A stretch of 64,000 nucleotides of DNA from Verrucomicrobiaceae bacterium. Lineage in GTDB: Bacteria; Verrucomicrobiota; Verrucomicrobiia; Verrucomicrobiales; Akkermansiaceae. Within the stretch, counting starts at the first letter, position 1. Every line of letters starts with the position of its first letter. The translations under genes and the position numbers were made by a program. Location: contig JAIYDP010000152.1 of NCBI GenBank assembly GCA_027487435.1, forward strand, positions 37,159 through 101,158, given 5' to 3'. Positions 49,262 to 61,468 of this stretch are shown here, piece after piece. The notes beneath the pieces are model-generated. The model made no database searches and was not told the DNA's origin. It worked only from the letters and a program-made list of their open reading frames with translations.

Positions 49262-51625
49262 TTCACTGAAACCATTAAGAATATATCACATGAGATCAAT
49301 GTGAAACAATAGATGCCTAGCGAAGGAAATAGCATTCCAAGTTTTCGAAAGATGACGTCAAAAACAATGCCAATGCGGACAACAGCAACACAACGAGAAA
49401 CGAGGCTGATGCATCTATGCACTGCAGAGTATGAAAGAAGTCAACGAAAATGAGACACGCCAAGTCAAAGTAAGGACCTGGGGACGCAAGGAAAGCGCGA
49501 AAAACTCACAATGCACAAAACGGGTTGAGCGAAGCGATTTGGTGTTTCTGGTTGATATTGATTTGGGCCAAAAAATTAGACGAAATTTTCACTGGTTTTG
49601 TTCGCGTGGACCTGTCAAATGGAATGTTAGATTCCTGGTTGAAGTCCACTCTTTGAGGTGCGGATCAGGAGGGGAATGTAAAAAAGGCTGAACAAGCAAC
49701 AAGTCAAAGTAGATGTTTTCGCATTCATGCGGCCCTGACAGCTTGTGGCCAAATTATCCGATTTTCCACGAGTGGGCCATGTTCCGTCCAATACACCCAT
49801 GCGTTACTGCGGCACTCGTCATGGCGTTGAGGGTCGTCATTTGCAGGAGTTGCTTTCTTGAATTTCGCATCCAAACCTGCGATTTTGGGAATCCGCATCT
49901 ACCTGTGGCTCTATCGCCAAATTGACAGAGCTTGAGATATTTGTAACGGGAGACACCTGAAATGATGAGTGGCACCAGCCACTGATGACAATCTTCAAGA
50001 GGCAAGATGCAAGGAGGTCCATGCAGCTCAGCTCAAGCATTCACTAAGATGACGAATTCGAACAAAAAGTACGCATTGATTGTGTATTTTAAGATGAGGG
50101 CCAGAGTGTCAGCATTCGAATCATAGCCATCCGAGCCCTCTTTCGCAAAAAGTTAGACACATATCAAAGGGGCCATCAAGAATTTGACATTCGGAAACTG
50201 GGCAAGTTTTTTCTTGCTCATGGGTTTGCTTTTCTTAGCAGTTCATGTGACAGGAAACAATCCGGTTACCACAGTTTGTTCAGCTTCAACGTAGATTACT
50301 GAAGATTACTGTAGAATGAACAGAGAAAGCATATGAGTCATTTCACCGTTTAATCACTCTAGTAAGAACGAGTATCTTGCAAAGATTGCCTCACCAAATG
50401 GTCAATCTCCGACCGCCCTACGTCAAAAGAGAAATGGAGGAATGCAAGAAAATCGTTGGCATCCTGCACTTTGAAAGCGATTAGCTGCCCAGAAGAACAG
50501 GTTGCAACAAACGTTTCACATGGATTTCAAGAATTTGTTTTCAAGGTTCAAAAGAGAGATGGAAGACTCAAAAAGCCGATGGAAGAGTGTTGTAAAAATA
50601 GATCTGGCAACTAGTCAGGACAAACGGGAAGCACTTTTCACAACAGGAAGGATCGTGGAGAAAGGCAACCTCATTTTTGACTCCTGACAAGTAGCGCGCT
50701 TCACGGAAGCACCACCAGCAGATCAGAGCAAGTGCTCGAGAGGCTGTAGAGGTTTTGAGTCAGGGCAAACCCAGTGTGGACGATGAAGTCATCTGAAGAG
50801 CTCCATAAGCCCTGAGGAGTACGTCTTTGCAGGTTTTAACGCGATGCGGTAATTTGGAGTAGTGCTCGACATGCCAGAGATGGATTGATGCTGAGACGCG
50901 TGTTCAAGGAACAGTGATGGCTGCGCTCCTAAGTATTATTCATTCCATGGTTGACGAGAAAAAATAGAGTGTTGCCAGCTCACAGGCTTCGCTTTCTTAT
51001 TTACTGAAAGAGACCTGAGGTGCAAATTCATATGTATTTTTGGTTCGAAGAAGAGGCGTACCAGCTTGTGCACTTTTGGCGATTCATCCGGTCGTTGAGC
51101 AGATAGGAGCGTCTCTCGTTTTCATGCGCAGGTCAGTTCTAATTTGCTCGAGCGTGACAGAGCCCGACGCCCCTGACGAACTCAACCAAGCCCATTGTTA
51201 TTTTCTTACAGAATAACAAGCGGGAAACGTCCTCTCTGAATGATAATTCACGCAGCACGATGAAATCAATAGAACCCACATCCTCTCTGATGTTGTTGAA
51301 CCAGGAGGTGTGATTTCATCAACGTCCTTCACTTGACTCAATTAACTAAAAGGATATTATCAGAGAGAGTCAAAAACATGGGCTTTTCTTTGCAGTATCG
51401 ACTCTGTGCAGTCGCCGTGACTTGCGTTCACTTGAACTCATCAGGGAATGTCCTCAGAAGCCCGGACGGAGTCGTAACCTCCAGCAGGTTAGAGACTTTC
51501 TTGATTCCGCAACAAGAACGGTAAATCGATGAACTGCTGGACTCGCAAACACGGCCAAAGAAATTAATGTTGCTTCCATTCACTTGTCAATCAACATCAA
51601 TCATTGTCATCGAGGATCCAGACTC
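49262..51625. other. 2.4 kb without a confident gene
   Basis: Only short open frames are present on either strand and none shows a recognisable domain. A few hydrophobic or basic fragments (near 49201-49422 and 50502-50687) could be exons of an intron-rich gene, but no chain of phase-consistent 31-39 nt introns was found. No tRNA-, rRNA- or transposon-like structure was seen. The stretch is more A/T rich than its neighbours. Confidence 0.5.
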
Positions 51626-54600
51626 ATGGTTTGTTCCGTTTTGACATTACTGGTATTCTTGCAGATCTCTTCCGCTCTCAACGTGGGTGGGACCATTTCT
51701 GTTGACACTACTTGGACCCTTCCCAACTCTCCGTATGTACTCACTTCTCCTGTGATCGTAGCGCAAGGAGTTACCCTCACAGTTCAAGCAGGGGTTGCTG
51801 TTCGTTTGGAGAGCTTTAACATATTCGTGGAAGGTTCGATGACACTAGCCGGGTCAAGTTCATCCCGAAGCAGTATTGCGACTGGTCTTGCAGTTTGCGG
51901 TGACGGCGTTCGTGCTCAATCTGAAGGTTGTGATGACGATAACTTGTCCAACTTTGACGGATGCTCCAGCTTGTGCGCAGTTGAGCTTGGATGGAATTGT
52001 ACAGGAGGAAGTCTCTCCACTCGCGACACTTGTTTAGCAATTTGCGGGGACAATCGTCGCGTTGGTCCAGAGCAATGCGACTCGGTTTCGACGGGCTGCC
52101 TCTCGAACTGCACTTGCGACAACACGATTGGCTACTACAATGCATTTTCTACTGTCTGCACGACCCGTTGCGGCGATGGCCTCCGAGTTGGCAATGAGGG
52201 CTGCGATGACGGTAACGTCATTAGCGGCGACGGCTGTGCCGGCAGCTGCTTCGTCGAGAGCGGATGGACGTGCTCTGGAGGAAGCTCGCGCACAAGGGAT
52301 ACGTGCACATCAGCATGCGGAGATGGCATTCGAACCGGAGTCGAAGAGTGCGATGCGACGGTGCTTCCTTCAGTCTCTTGCAGCATCGACTGCAGATGCA
52401 ACCGCACCGCTGGCTTTTCTCCTGCGCCCGGCAATACTCCGACTTGCCAAGCCCTGTGCGGCGATGGACGACGGTTTTCGACAGAGCAATGCGATGACGG
52501 AAATCTTGTCAGCGGCGACGGCTGCAACTTCAATTGCTTTGTTGAGACGGGCTGGACTTGCACTGGCGGCAACACTACAAATCGAGATACTTGTCGGACA
52601 ACATGCGGCGACAGCATGCGCGCGGGCCTTGAGGAGTGCGACGGTGTCCCACAAGCTATCGCGACCACTGGGTGCTTTACGAACTGTACGTGCGATCGTG
52701 GGGGAGGATGGACCGCGCAGTCTAGTTTTAACCGGTTCTGCGCGCCAGTGTGCGGCGATCGTAAGATCGTCGGATCGGAGGTTTGTGATGATGGAAATGT
52801 TAGAGGTGGAGACGGATGCAGCTCGACTTGTCAGGTAGAGTTCGGGTGGTCTTGCATTGCTGACCAAGTCAACGGCGGCTCCTCCTGCCGAACTGTCTGC
52901 GGCGATGGTATTCGGGCCGGCGCGGAAGAATGTGATGTTCGAAATGACGCGGTGAACTGTTTGTCCAATTGCACTTGCAACCGAAATAACGGATATGGGC
53001 CATCATTTTCATTTTCAACTGTTTGCAGTGCACTCTGCGGTGATGGAAAGCGAGTTGGCAGCGAAAATTGCGACGATGGGAACACGATCAGCGGTGATGG
53101 ATGCTCGTCCGGTTGCTTCGTCGAGTCTGGCTACATTTGCACGGGGGGGTCATCGACAAGTCGGGACACTTGCAGGACGACTTGTGGTGACGGCGTTCGC
53201 GCTGGTGCCGAGGGATGTGATGACGGTAATTTCCAAAACGGCGACGGGTGTAGCAGCACCTGCACTGTCGAAGTTGGGCGCAGTTGAAGATTTTTCTAAC
53301 GTCCTCAGGCAGGATGGACATGTTCGGGCTCACCGAGGAGCTTTTGCACGACTGGCGTTTGCGGAGATGGCAGGCGAGCGGGGTCTGAGGCTTGTGATGA
53401 CGGCAACACCGTCAATGGCGACGGGTGCAGCTCATCCTGTACTGTTGAGCAAGGTTTGTTTTGTTAGCGGCCAGCTCTGACCCCTACAGGATTCCGTTGC
53501 ACGGGAGGATCGTCGACGACTCGCGACACTTGCTCAACAGTCTGCGGGGACGGAAGGAGAGCAGGATCTGAGGGTTGCGATGATTTCAACACCTTAAATG
53601 GGGACGGCTGCAGTTCGAGGTGCACCTTAGAGACAAACTGGTTCTGCGTCGGTGGGACCCAGACGTCTCGAGATTTCTGCAGTTGCGCCGATGGCCAATA
53701 CGGCGACAGCTGTGACACGCGTACCAAAGCCTTTCATGCGGACCTGACTTGCTGCAGGTTGCTTCTCGGCATCGACGTGCAGCGGGAAAGGGTCCTGCGA
53801 CCGACTTGGCCGCTGCGTTTGCACGACCGGATACTTTGGAAACGATTGCTCCATTTGTGCGTTGTGCGCCCCCCTCCTCTCACCTTGCGGCAGTCCAGAC
53901 GCCCCAGGATATTCGCACGCTCGTTGCATCGCCTCTTGCCGACCTGAACCTCGCCCTCATAGACGGCCAGCTCCTCGTCCCGGCCTTTGCCGTCACGGCC
54001 AACGTCTCGATCTCCGTCAACACTTTCGACCCCATCATCGTTCGGAATGACGACCTGGGTCAGAACGTCGCCGCATCCCTTGTCTATCAACTGGTTGCGT
54101 CAAACCCAAGCTTGATTCGAAGCACTGTGCGGCTGCAGATTAACTACAACCCCAGGTACAGCGGCCGCCAGACTCCGGTGAACCCGTTCTTGATGATGAG
54201 GGTGCCCCCAAGCACCATCTGGCAAGTCTTCGGCGGGTCTTTCGACACGAAGACACAGACCCTCACAGCGTTCGTCAACTCCATGGCTTACTACGTTGTT
54301 GTTGACTTGAGGCCCGGTTTGATTGCTGCTTGGCCCTTGCTTATGATGCAGCGTCTAATGTTAACGTCGCGGGCATTGTCCTCGGCATTCTCATCCCTCT
54401 CTCAATCGTCTCGTCCGCTGTGTACGTCCTCCACAGGACCCGCCGTTTGAAGCACGTCATGAGGGCACTCCGCCGCCTCATCCGCCAGCTCCGAGCTCGC
54501 GCATCGACGACAAAGTTCACGTCGATGAGTCGCCCCAACCGTCCCCCAAGCTACGTCGAGACGCCCATGCAAACTCTCATCCCAGCCGCCGCAGCGCCGC

Positions 54601-54770
54601 AGGAAATTCTTTGGACGACGCCTCCGACTGAATCGGAGCTGCAGCTGGGGGATGTCGACGTCCAGTTCGCGCAGGCCATCAAAGCGGCGGAGGCAGAAGC
54701 GGCTTCGGACGAGAAGCCTCTCCTGGCGGGGAAAGTGTCGATGACGCAGCGGGTGGAAGCGTCTGCTTGA
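51626..54770 (+). CDS. Cysteine-rich type I membrane protein with DUF4215 repeats and an EGF module
   Basis: Predicted 987 aa; introns 53273-53308, 53454-53489, 53721-53757, 53857-53893 and 54317-54351. Signal peptide MVCSVLTLLVFLQISSA, a short beta domain, then 12 cysteine-rich repeats of the DUF4215 type (CGDG-R-G-E-CDDGN-GDGCS-C). An EGF-like module follows (GKGSCDRLGRCVC), created by removing intron 53721-53757. Next comes a beta-rich membrane-proximal region, one transmembrane helix (GIVLGILIPLSIV) and a basic cytosolic tail of about 110 residues with PPSY. DUF4215 repeats occur in protist and myxobacterial surface proteins; an adhesive or receptor role is likely but unproven. The ATG is the first in frame before the signal peptide. 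Confidence 0.82.
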
Positions 54771-55484
54771 GGGCGATGGGTGCCCGTGGGTTATTTAATA
54801 AATTTGGCTGCAACAAGCATCATCAGGGAAGGTTGGTCATCAACGCTGGCGGCACGCTTCAACAAGACGCATGAGACGGATGCGGAGGACGATCTTGCGG
54901 CTTGTCTGCCATCAACAGCCTCTGCGCACTGCCTCGTTTTTCCTCACGCATTGCCCAACCTCGTCTGGTCCCCTGCTTCCGTTGATCCTCTCGTCGCCGC
55001 TCTGTTCTTCCCTGGGGTCGTTGCAACTGGGCTACCTCCAAAGTTTTACTCCCACTGCACTCATAGCCCCCCGAGTCCCTTCATTGCAGCAGGCTCGTGG
55101 TGTGCACACACTGCTTTCGCACTCAAACCCGAGGCTGCAAGTCCACTTTAACTTCCATCAGCCCCCTGTCAAACCTGAGCGATGGCCACAAAACGTCCGT
55201 TCGCCTCTTTTTGCAAGCCCCTTCGGCACGCTCGTGCCCTTGGACACTTTCTCTCAAGTTACGGGGGCAGCGCATCGACTCGAGCTCAGCGCGACGCGAC
55301 GTCCCAGAGCTGCTTGAAGGCACTTTGAGTCGAGTGCCGTCGGCTTCAGCGGGTTGGGCAGAGAGAGGCACGAAGTCGCAACGAGCCAGAGCCAGGGGAG
55401 GGTTGGCGACGGCGACGGCGACGGCGACGGCAGTAGCCCAGTGTTAAAAATAGAATATTTAAGGACGGCATCAAAGTACAAACG
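54771..55484. other. Gap between convergent genes with unassigned open frames
   Basis: Plus-strand open frames cover 54776-55447 in all three frames, and a 35-nt GT-AG segment (54829-54863 region) could be an intron. An ATG at 54776 lies only five bases after the upstream stop. No domain is recognised and no frame is clearly favoured, so no gene is called. Confidence 0.35.
55405..55430. repeat. Hexanucleotide GGCGAC microsatellite
   Basis: Four perfect tandem copies of GGCGAC followed by GG. In one frame it would encode alternating Ala-Thr. Confidence 0.7.
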
Positions 55485-58400
55485 CTACTCAGGGACATTA
55501 TACAGCACATTCTTCATCTTGTCAAGGACACTCTTCTTCCCGCTCAACGACCCTCGTCGCAGGCCCGCAAACCCGCTCGGCTTCTCCTCCTTCTTCTCCC
55601 CCTCCTTGTCCTTGTCCCGCTCAAGCTCTTTGCTTGACCGCCCTTTCTCCTCCCCACCACCCTCATGGTTCTGGCCGTCAGGCGCCGACGATGAAGGCTG
55701 CCCTGCAGCGACAGCCTCAGCCTTGTGCGCTTCCTCCTTCTCCTTCTCCTTCTCCTTGTCTTTTCGCTTGTCCAACATCGCCCCGACAGCAAAGTCCCAC
55801 CCCTTCTCCTCCTTCTTCTTCTCCTTTTCGTCGTGAGAGTCCTTCTTCCCAAACAAATCCTTCTTGTCGCCAGCAAACAAATTCTTGAGAGCATTAGCCC
55901 CCGTTGCAGATGGGGCAGCCTTGGTCTTGTCCTCCGGCAGCAGCGAGTTTGTCCGTATGATCATGTCCTGAACGACGTCCCTCACTTTCGTGTCTGATGG
56001 GTCTAAATCCCTCAACACGTTGCGCAGAGACGGCACTAAATGCATCGACAGACTGTCCTGGCCGTGATTGAAAACTGGCATGAGGGTGGCCTCGTCAAAG
56101 AAGGCCTTGAGGCACGACAGGACAAGCATTGCGAACGCCATTCGCTGCGCTGGGTCTTGAATGGCGACAGCGGCGGTTGACAGAGATGAGATCTTTGGCA
56201 AGATGTAGTAGTCCCGCATGTGCGCGGGCACCTTGGGCACAATGCTGCCGAACACTCGCACCAGGACGCTGATGTCTTCCCTCTCCGCCCGTTCAACAAC
56301 GTGATCTAACGCTTCCTTCAACTTGTCGACGACAACTCCGTCCGTGGACGCAACCAACACGGCGCCGGCAGCTTTGAGTGCAGCCTCGCGAACGAGGAAC
56401 ACCTCATCCGCTAGCGCAGCGGCGAGAGAGGGGACGACGCGGCGGGAGAGCAGGAGGGTGCCGATTTGATGGACCACCGACGTGACGTGCCGACAGGCGC
56501 AAATGCGGACGTCTTGCTTTGCATGGCGAGTGAGGGAGCAGAGGGCCTCGATGACAACTTCCTGACAGGACGATATGCGGCAAAGGAGATCTAGAGCATA
56601 AGACACCGGTGCGGCGTGGCGCCAGTAGCCCGCCATGGTCGACGACTCCACACAAAGGGAGAGGAGCTGCTCGAGGACAAGGGACTCGTCGTCCCACGTC
56701 GAGACAACGCCGATGACAAACAGCGGCAGAGGCCGGCAGAACTGGCGCTGGATGATTTGCGAAGGGTGCGTGCGGGCGTCAGAGCGACCAAACGCACCTT
56801 CTAGAAGCGGACGAAAGACGCTACGACTAATGACGGGCCCAAACGCGATGTTGAGGTCGCGCGCGAGTGAGCAGACGGCCCATACGATGTCAATGTTGAT
56901 GGGGTGGACGGCTCTTGCGACGGCAATGAGGAAGGCCATAAAGTTGTCCTTGACGTAGAGAAATGACCGCCACTCTTGAAGGCGAGGGTCGTCGAGAAAC
57001 TCCTCGGCCTGCCGAAGAAGGACGGAGATCATCCCCTCCTCATCCTCCCGGCTCTCCACCTTCTTCGCCCTTGCCCAAACAGCGAAAGGCCCATCGCTGA
57101 GCACTTCAAGTTTAATTCGCGGGACGAGATTCGAGAGGATTGAAAGTACGAGGCTCAGAGTGTTGCTTTGAGATTTTGTTAGTGCCAACTTGTCAGCTGA
57201 GGCCAGCGGCGTCCGGATGTCATAGTCTGCTGCGATGGCCTCGTTGTCATCGGAAGCACTCGCCAAGCCAACTGAGTTGAGCACGAGGGTCCCTTTCTCC
57301 ATGAAAACAGACAGAACATGCGAGAACGGGTATTTGCAGCTCCGAGCCCAATCCAAAAAGCTTGGGAGCAGAAATTGAGTTGCCGCCTGGTTGACCTCTT
57401 GGCTGTCGTCGAGGAGGAGGCGAAAGAGGAGCTCGAACACGGGCGCAAACTTGTCGGCATCGGGGACGAATTGCAACAAGGCGCTAAGAGACATCGCGAC
57501 GGCAGCCCTGACGAGAGAAGATTTGTCTTCGATCAACTGCTGCAGAATGGACAAAAGCAGCGACGCCCGCAGGGCTGGACGGACCAGCGGGGACAGCGCT
57601 GCGACAGCCTCCGCTACTAGGACCCTCCTCTCGTCCTGCTTGTGACTAAGATGCTCCCAAATTGGGGGCAGGAGCTCAGACTCTGTGCGATCTTGCCCCA
57701 TCGATTTGGCCAACGCCTTAAAGCCCTCAAGAATGGCTCGGCGCTGCTGAGCATCGGGCCGTTTCGCGAGATTGAAGAGAAGATGTGACATGTTGTCACG
57801 AGCGGCGCAGTCCCAATGGTTGCTGATCAAGCAGAGAATCATGGGCAGAAGCTCTTCCCGCTTGTTCAGCAAGACGTTGGGTAAAATCTTTGGGAGCGAC
57901 TCGGTCATGACATTAATTACTTCACGACGTTGGCTCTCAGCAATCTGAATCTGCTGCCGAAGGCTCTCGACCTCATCCTTCAGCTTCTCGTCGCCTCTTG
58001 CTGACAAGGAGATGGAGTCGGATGTGATGTCAGCAACAGGAATTGGCGAGAACGGCTCCTCTGCAGCCGAAACTTCATGGACAGCCTCAGCCTCAACGCC
58101 AGCAGAAGCCGTCAGCTGCGGGTCTGCCGTCGCAGCCCCTGACGAGGTCGTCGCTGTATCTTGGGCGTGCTTCAACTGAAAAAATGAGACAGACATTTCG
58201 CCCAACAACCTCCCCCTCCAGGCGACCAAGTTCTCTCTTGAGGGCGGCAACCTCTTGCTTCCAAGCCTTCACAATCAGAGGGGGCTTCGCTTTGAAAAGT
58301 ACTTGCTCCTGATTCGAGAGCTCTCTCTGAAGCTTCGAGATCGTCCTCGTATGACGATTTTTTTCGCCCTTTGCGACTGCAAGCTCAATCTGCCCGTCAA

Positions 58401-59229
58401 AAAAATAAAAAGCTATTGCTACCTCCAGCTCCTGATCTCTGCGGTCTGGAAATTCCTGCGCGAAGTAGCGATACAGCGATACAATGGAGAGCGGAGTGTC
58501 GGCGCTAAGGCCAACTTCTTCGAAATCATCCAGATCCTGATTGGACACCTAAGGAGTCAAGGAGGGACGCGAGGAATTAAGGCACTTCCTCCGACATTGT
58601 AATGGATGTCAATCGATAGCCCTGGTCGACAAGGAAGCGTTTCACGAGAACATTCAAACATCTCCGTTCAATGTCGCTTAATTCCTTATTTTTTTCCACT
58701 GTTTGCTCCACCTTCTTCTCCTGTTCGGTTAGATTATGTCAAAGATGTGGCACAAGAACTGCGGATTTGGGGACCGACGACTGGGCTTGTTGCTGAAGTT
58801 GAGATAACCGATCTCTGGGATAGTCGTCAGACCAATCACAATGTAACCAAAAGAATAGGAGAGCTGAAATTGCACTCACTTGAGACTATCGACATCTTCG
58901 CGAGAGAGACGGAGCTCGTACTCGAGCCTCGCTATCTTCTCGTCTTTCTGAACAATTAAGCATATTCACAGCACTTTCACCTTTTTCACTTGTGAGTCGG
59001 AGTCAGATGAGAAAGTGATGGAGGCAGCGGATTTCGTCTTCTGCGGAGTCTGGGGCCTCGTTGGAGCTGCTGAAACTCCTCCGCTGCCGCATCTCTCTTC
59101 GACGAATTCTTTAAGAGCGGTGCACTCTGTGCCCTCATCAAGAAGCTCAAGATACAGCTCTAGCGCAGCAAGCGGACAGTCCCGGCGACGCAAGAAGCGA
59201 ACGACGTCTTCCACGGAAACCGTGGTCAT
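55485..59229 (-). CDS. RELCH homologue (LisH, coiled coil, HEAT; Rab11 effector)
   Basis: Predicted 1164 aa, close to human RELCH (about 1216). Introns: 58948-58989, 58815-58879, 58721-58759, 58549-58585, 58390-58422 and 58176-58209. N-terminal LisH-like element (VRFLRRRDCPLAALELY), coiled coil (EKIARLEYELRLSRED), a second LisH-like block LNVLVKRFLVDQGYRLTS followed by DDFEEVG and LYRYFAQ, another coiled coil, then a long HEAT array containing NVLLNKREELLPMILC, LAKRPDAQQRRAI and LLPPIWEHLSHK, all aligning in order with animal RELCH. The C-terminus carries a lineage-specific Lys/Glu-rich tail (KEKEKEKEE). RELCH links Rab11 recycling endosomes to the trans-Golgi for cholesterol transfer. TAG at 55485-55487. 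Confidence 0.92.
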
Positions 59230-59288
59230 CAAACTGTGAAGATATACTTGCGATACGCGTATCAGATTTTTAACAGCGACCAAACACA

Positions 59289-61358
59289 ATGACAACAGAG
59301 CAAATAAATCCTTCCACCCTTTTTCTGTCGGAAGCGAGTCCAGATGAGGCTTTGAAACTTCTCTCGGTTGTTGATCAAGAGATTTTTGATGGATGGTAAA
59401 TGTGCTGCTCGCGCTTGTAATCCCGGGCTAGGGAGGAACAGCCGTCGATGACGTCGGATACTGTTTTGCAAAGAGTGGAAGCAGCCATAGGGCTCTTTAC
59501 AATCGCAATCAGTGAAGAAAATTCAGGCGTCATATTCGGAGGAGCTGGTACTTCTGGAAGGCTCGGAATGCTTTGCTGTCGCCACTTCAATCAGATTCTA
59601 TGTTCGCTCGGAAGGACACCGAAATTTCGGTACCCTCGTGCACCTCCACTTTTAAAGAAGTCAGTTACTGCATGGCAGGCGGAGATGCAGCCCTCGTCAA
59701 AGCTGTTGAAGGCGCGGAGGACTCCAAAAAGCTAGCAATCGAAGATCTTGAAGCCCAGATCGAGTCTGGGGGACTTCAGCGAGCAGTCGTCGTCGGAATT
59801 ACTTGTGGCCTTTCGGCGACATACGGTTCTACCTAGGCCTCTTCCTTTAACCCTGCAGTGGGCGCTCAATTGGAGCATGCAGCCTCCCTGGGACATTCCA
59901 CTGTCTTGATAGGATTCAACTCGTCCGCAACGCCTTTATCCCTCAAAATGCAGAGTCGAAGGAGCTCGAGATGTGGTGATTGAGAAGTGGGGCAAGAGTT
60001 TCAAGGAGTTCTTAACTGCGTACGTGTCGGGGCACACGCCTCCTCGCGTCCTCATCAATCCTTCCATCGGCCCTGTGCGCTCCTCATTGGCCTATTGACG
60101 GGACCAGGAAGCGGTGACAGGGAGCACAAGAATGAAAGGTGGCAGCGCTACGCATGTGCCTTTCGTAGCGTGCCCTGCGTGACTCCTTCAGATTCTGCTT
60201 GCCACGATCTGCTCGCACGCAATCGCCCGCACCTCGATTCAAGCCCTCTCTAGCTCTAACGTGCTGGCCTCCTTTGAAAGCTTTCGCAATGTCGTGGAAA
60301 TGGTCTACAAGAAGTCGGCTCGCATAGCCGATGTCGCAGAAAAGGCATACTCCACCACACAAAAGCTGATCAAGGTAAAGGCAGGCCGGGCCCTCCGTAA
60401 TGGCGGTCGAATCATTTACGTCGGATGCAGTGCCTCGGGGCCGTTTGGCTTGCTCGTATGGATGTTCAATCTCTCCAGCTGAGTGGGGCAGGACGCGTCG
60501 GAGTGCCCCCCCACTTACGGCGCTTCATTTGAAGATGTCAGAGGGTTTGTTGATGGGGGCTGGTAGCTACATCTAAGCTTTTTGCCATTGAAAACGGAGG
60601 GACTCGCTCAGCGTGTACGACCGAGCGCTTGACAAGCGGGGTGCCCAGTACGAGATTTCCCTCGAGCACTTTGATAAAGTTCCGCATCATTGTTGCTGCC
60701 TTGACAGGAGCAGGTAGTTGCATCTTTCGCACCCGATGATGTCGTCATTATCCTTTCGTTCAACTCCAGCAACGTTGCGCTGTCGAAGAGGACCAGTCTG
60801 TTGAAGGGCGAAACAGTCGTCGTGGACATCTCGTGGGGCCCACCCCAAAATTCTCTCGCCGACGTCGGCGTGCACCTCCCGTCGGCGGGGCTGCTGAGCG
60901 GCTCCACAAGTTTTGGTCTGGGTGCCGATGTCGGATGTTGTGACGCCTCAGCTGAGCTTGCGCTGAAGCTGTGTTGCAACGCTATTACAACAGTTGCGCA
61001 CGTCATGGCGTTTACATGACATCGCAACTTCTGATGGCATAGAGGAGCTGTCTATTCAAACAGAATGATTAACGTCAGTGTTACAAATAACAAGTTACTC
61101 TTCCGCGCCATTAAGATCGTTGAGGACATCGCGCGAGTTTCGACTGACGCAGCGAAGGTGAGCGCTTGACCAGAATCGGTGCTGAAGGGTCAGAAAGCTA
61201 TCGTTCAGGTCGTGACAGGGTCCACTGGCGACGTCTCCACTGTCGACGACGCTCTCGCTGACGCGGACGCGTTTGTTGGCATTGCGTCGACGAAGAGGCT
61301 TGTTGTTCCGTTAAGTATCCTCGTCGCCACAGGCTTTACAGTAGAGCGAGCGCGGTGA
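59289..61358 (+). CDS. Tandem SIS protein, GCKR/MurQ family
   Basis: Predicted 558 aa in 12 exons; introns 59396-59431, 59630-59664, 59826-59858, 59923-59953, 60075-60107, 60156-60191, 60456-60491, 60563-60611, 60679-60713, 61010-61042 and 61158-61193, all phase-consistent. First SIS domain: FGGAGTSGRL, MAGGDAALV, EGAEDS, IGFNSVEGAR and the family signature NPSIGPEAVTGSTRMKGG. Second SIS domain: GGRIIYVGCSASG, LLDASECPPTYG, EDVRGF and MINVSVTNNKLL. Animal GCKR binds fructose phosphates and inhibits glucokinase; bacterial MurQ is the MurNAc-6-phosphate etherase. The first domain keeps Glu residues typical of MurQ, so an enzyme or a regulator are both possible. Divergent from RELCH with 59 bp between starts. 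Confidence 0.9.
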
Positions 61359-61468
61359 GCGACCTCATGCACCTTCTCATTGTAAAGAGAAGTTTTGAAA
61401 TCTGGGCGCAACTTGAAGTCGGTTGTATCCGAGGCGGTGAAGTCGCACCCTCTGTAACTACTGTAACA

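Noticed and set aside
54776..55317. A separate gene starting five bases after the DUF4215 protein stop
   Set aside because: No domain, and competing frames of equal quality; left as unassigned.
55544..55894. Arg-rich minus-strand open frame at the RELCH 3' end
   Set aside because: Out-of-frame reading of the Lys/Glu-rich RELCH tail.
58585..58597. MSEE as the start of the RELCH protein
   Set aside because: The frame continues upstream into the conserved LNVLVKRFLVDQGYRLTS block, coiled coil and LisH element, so the start is at 59229.
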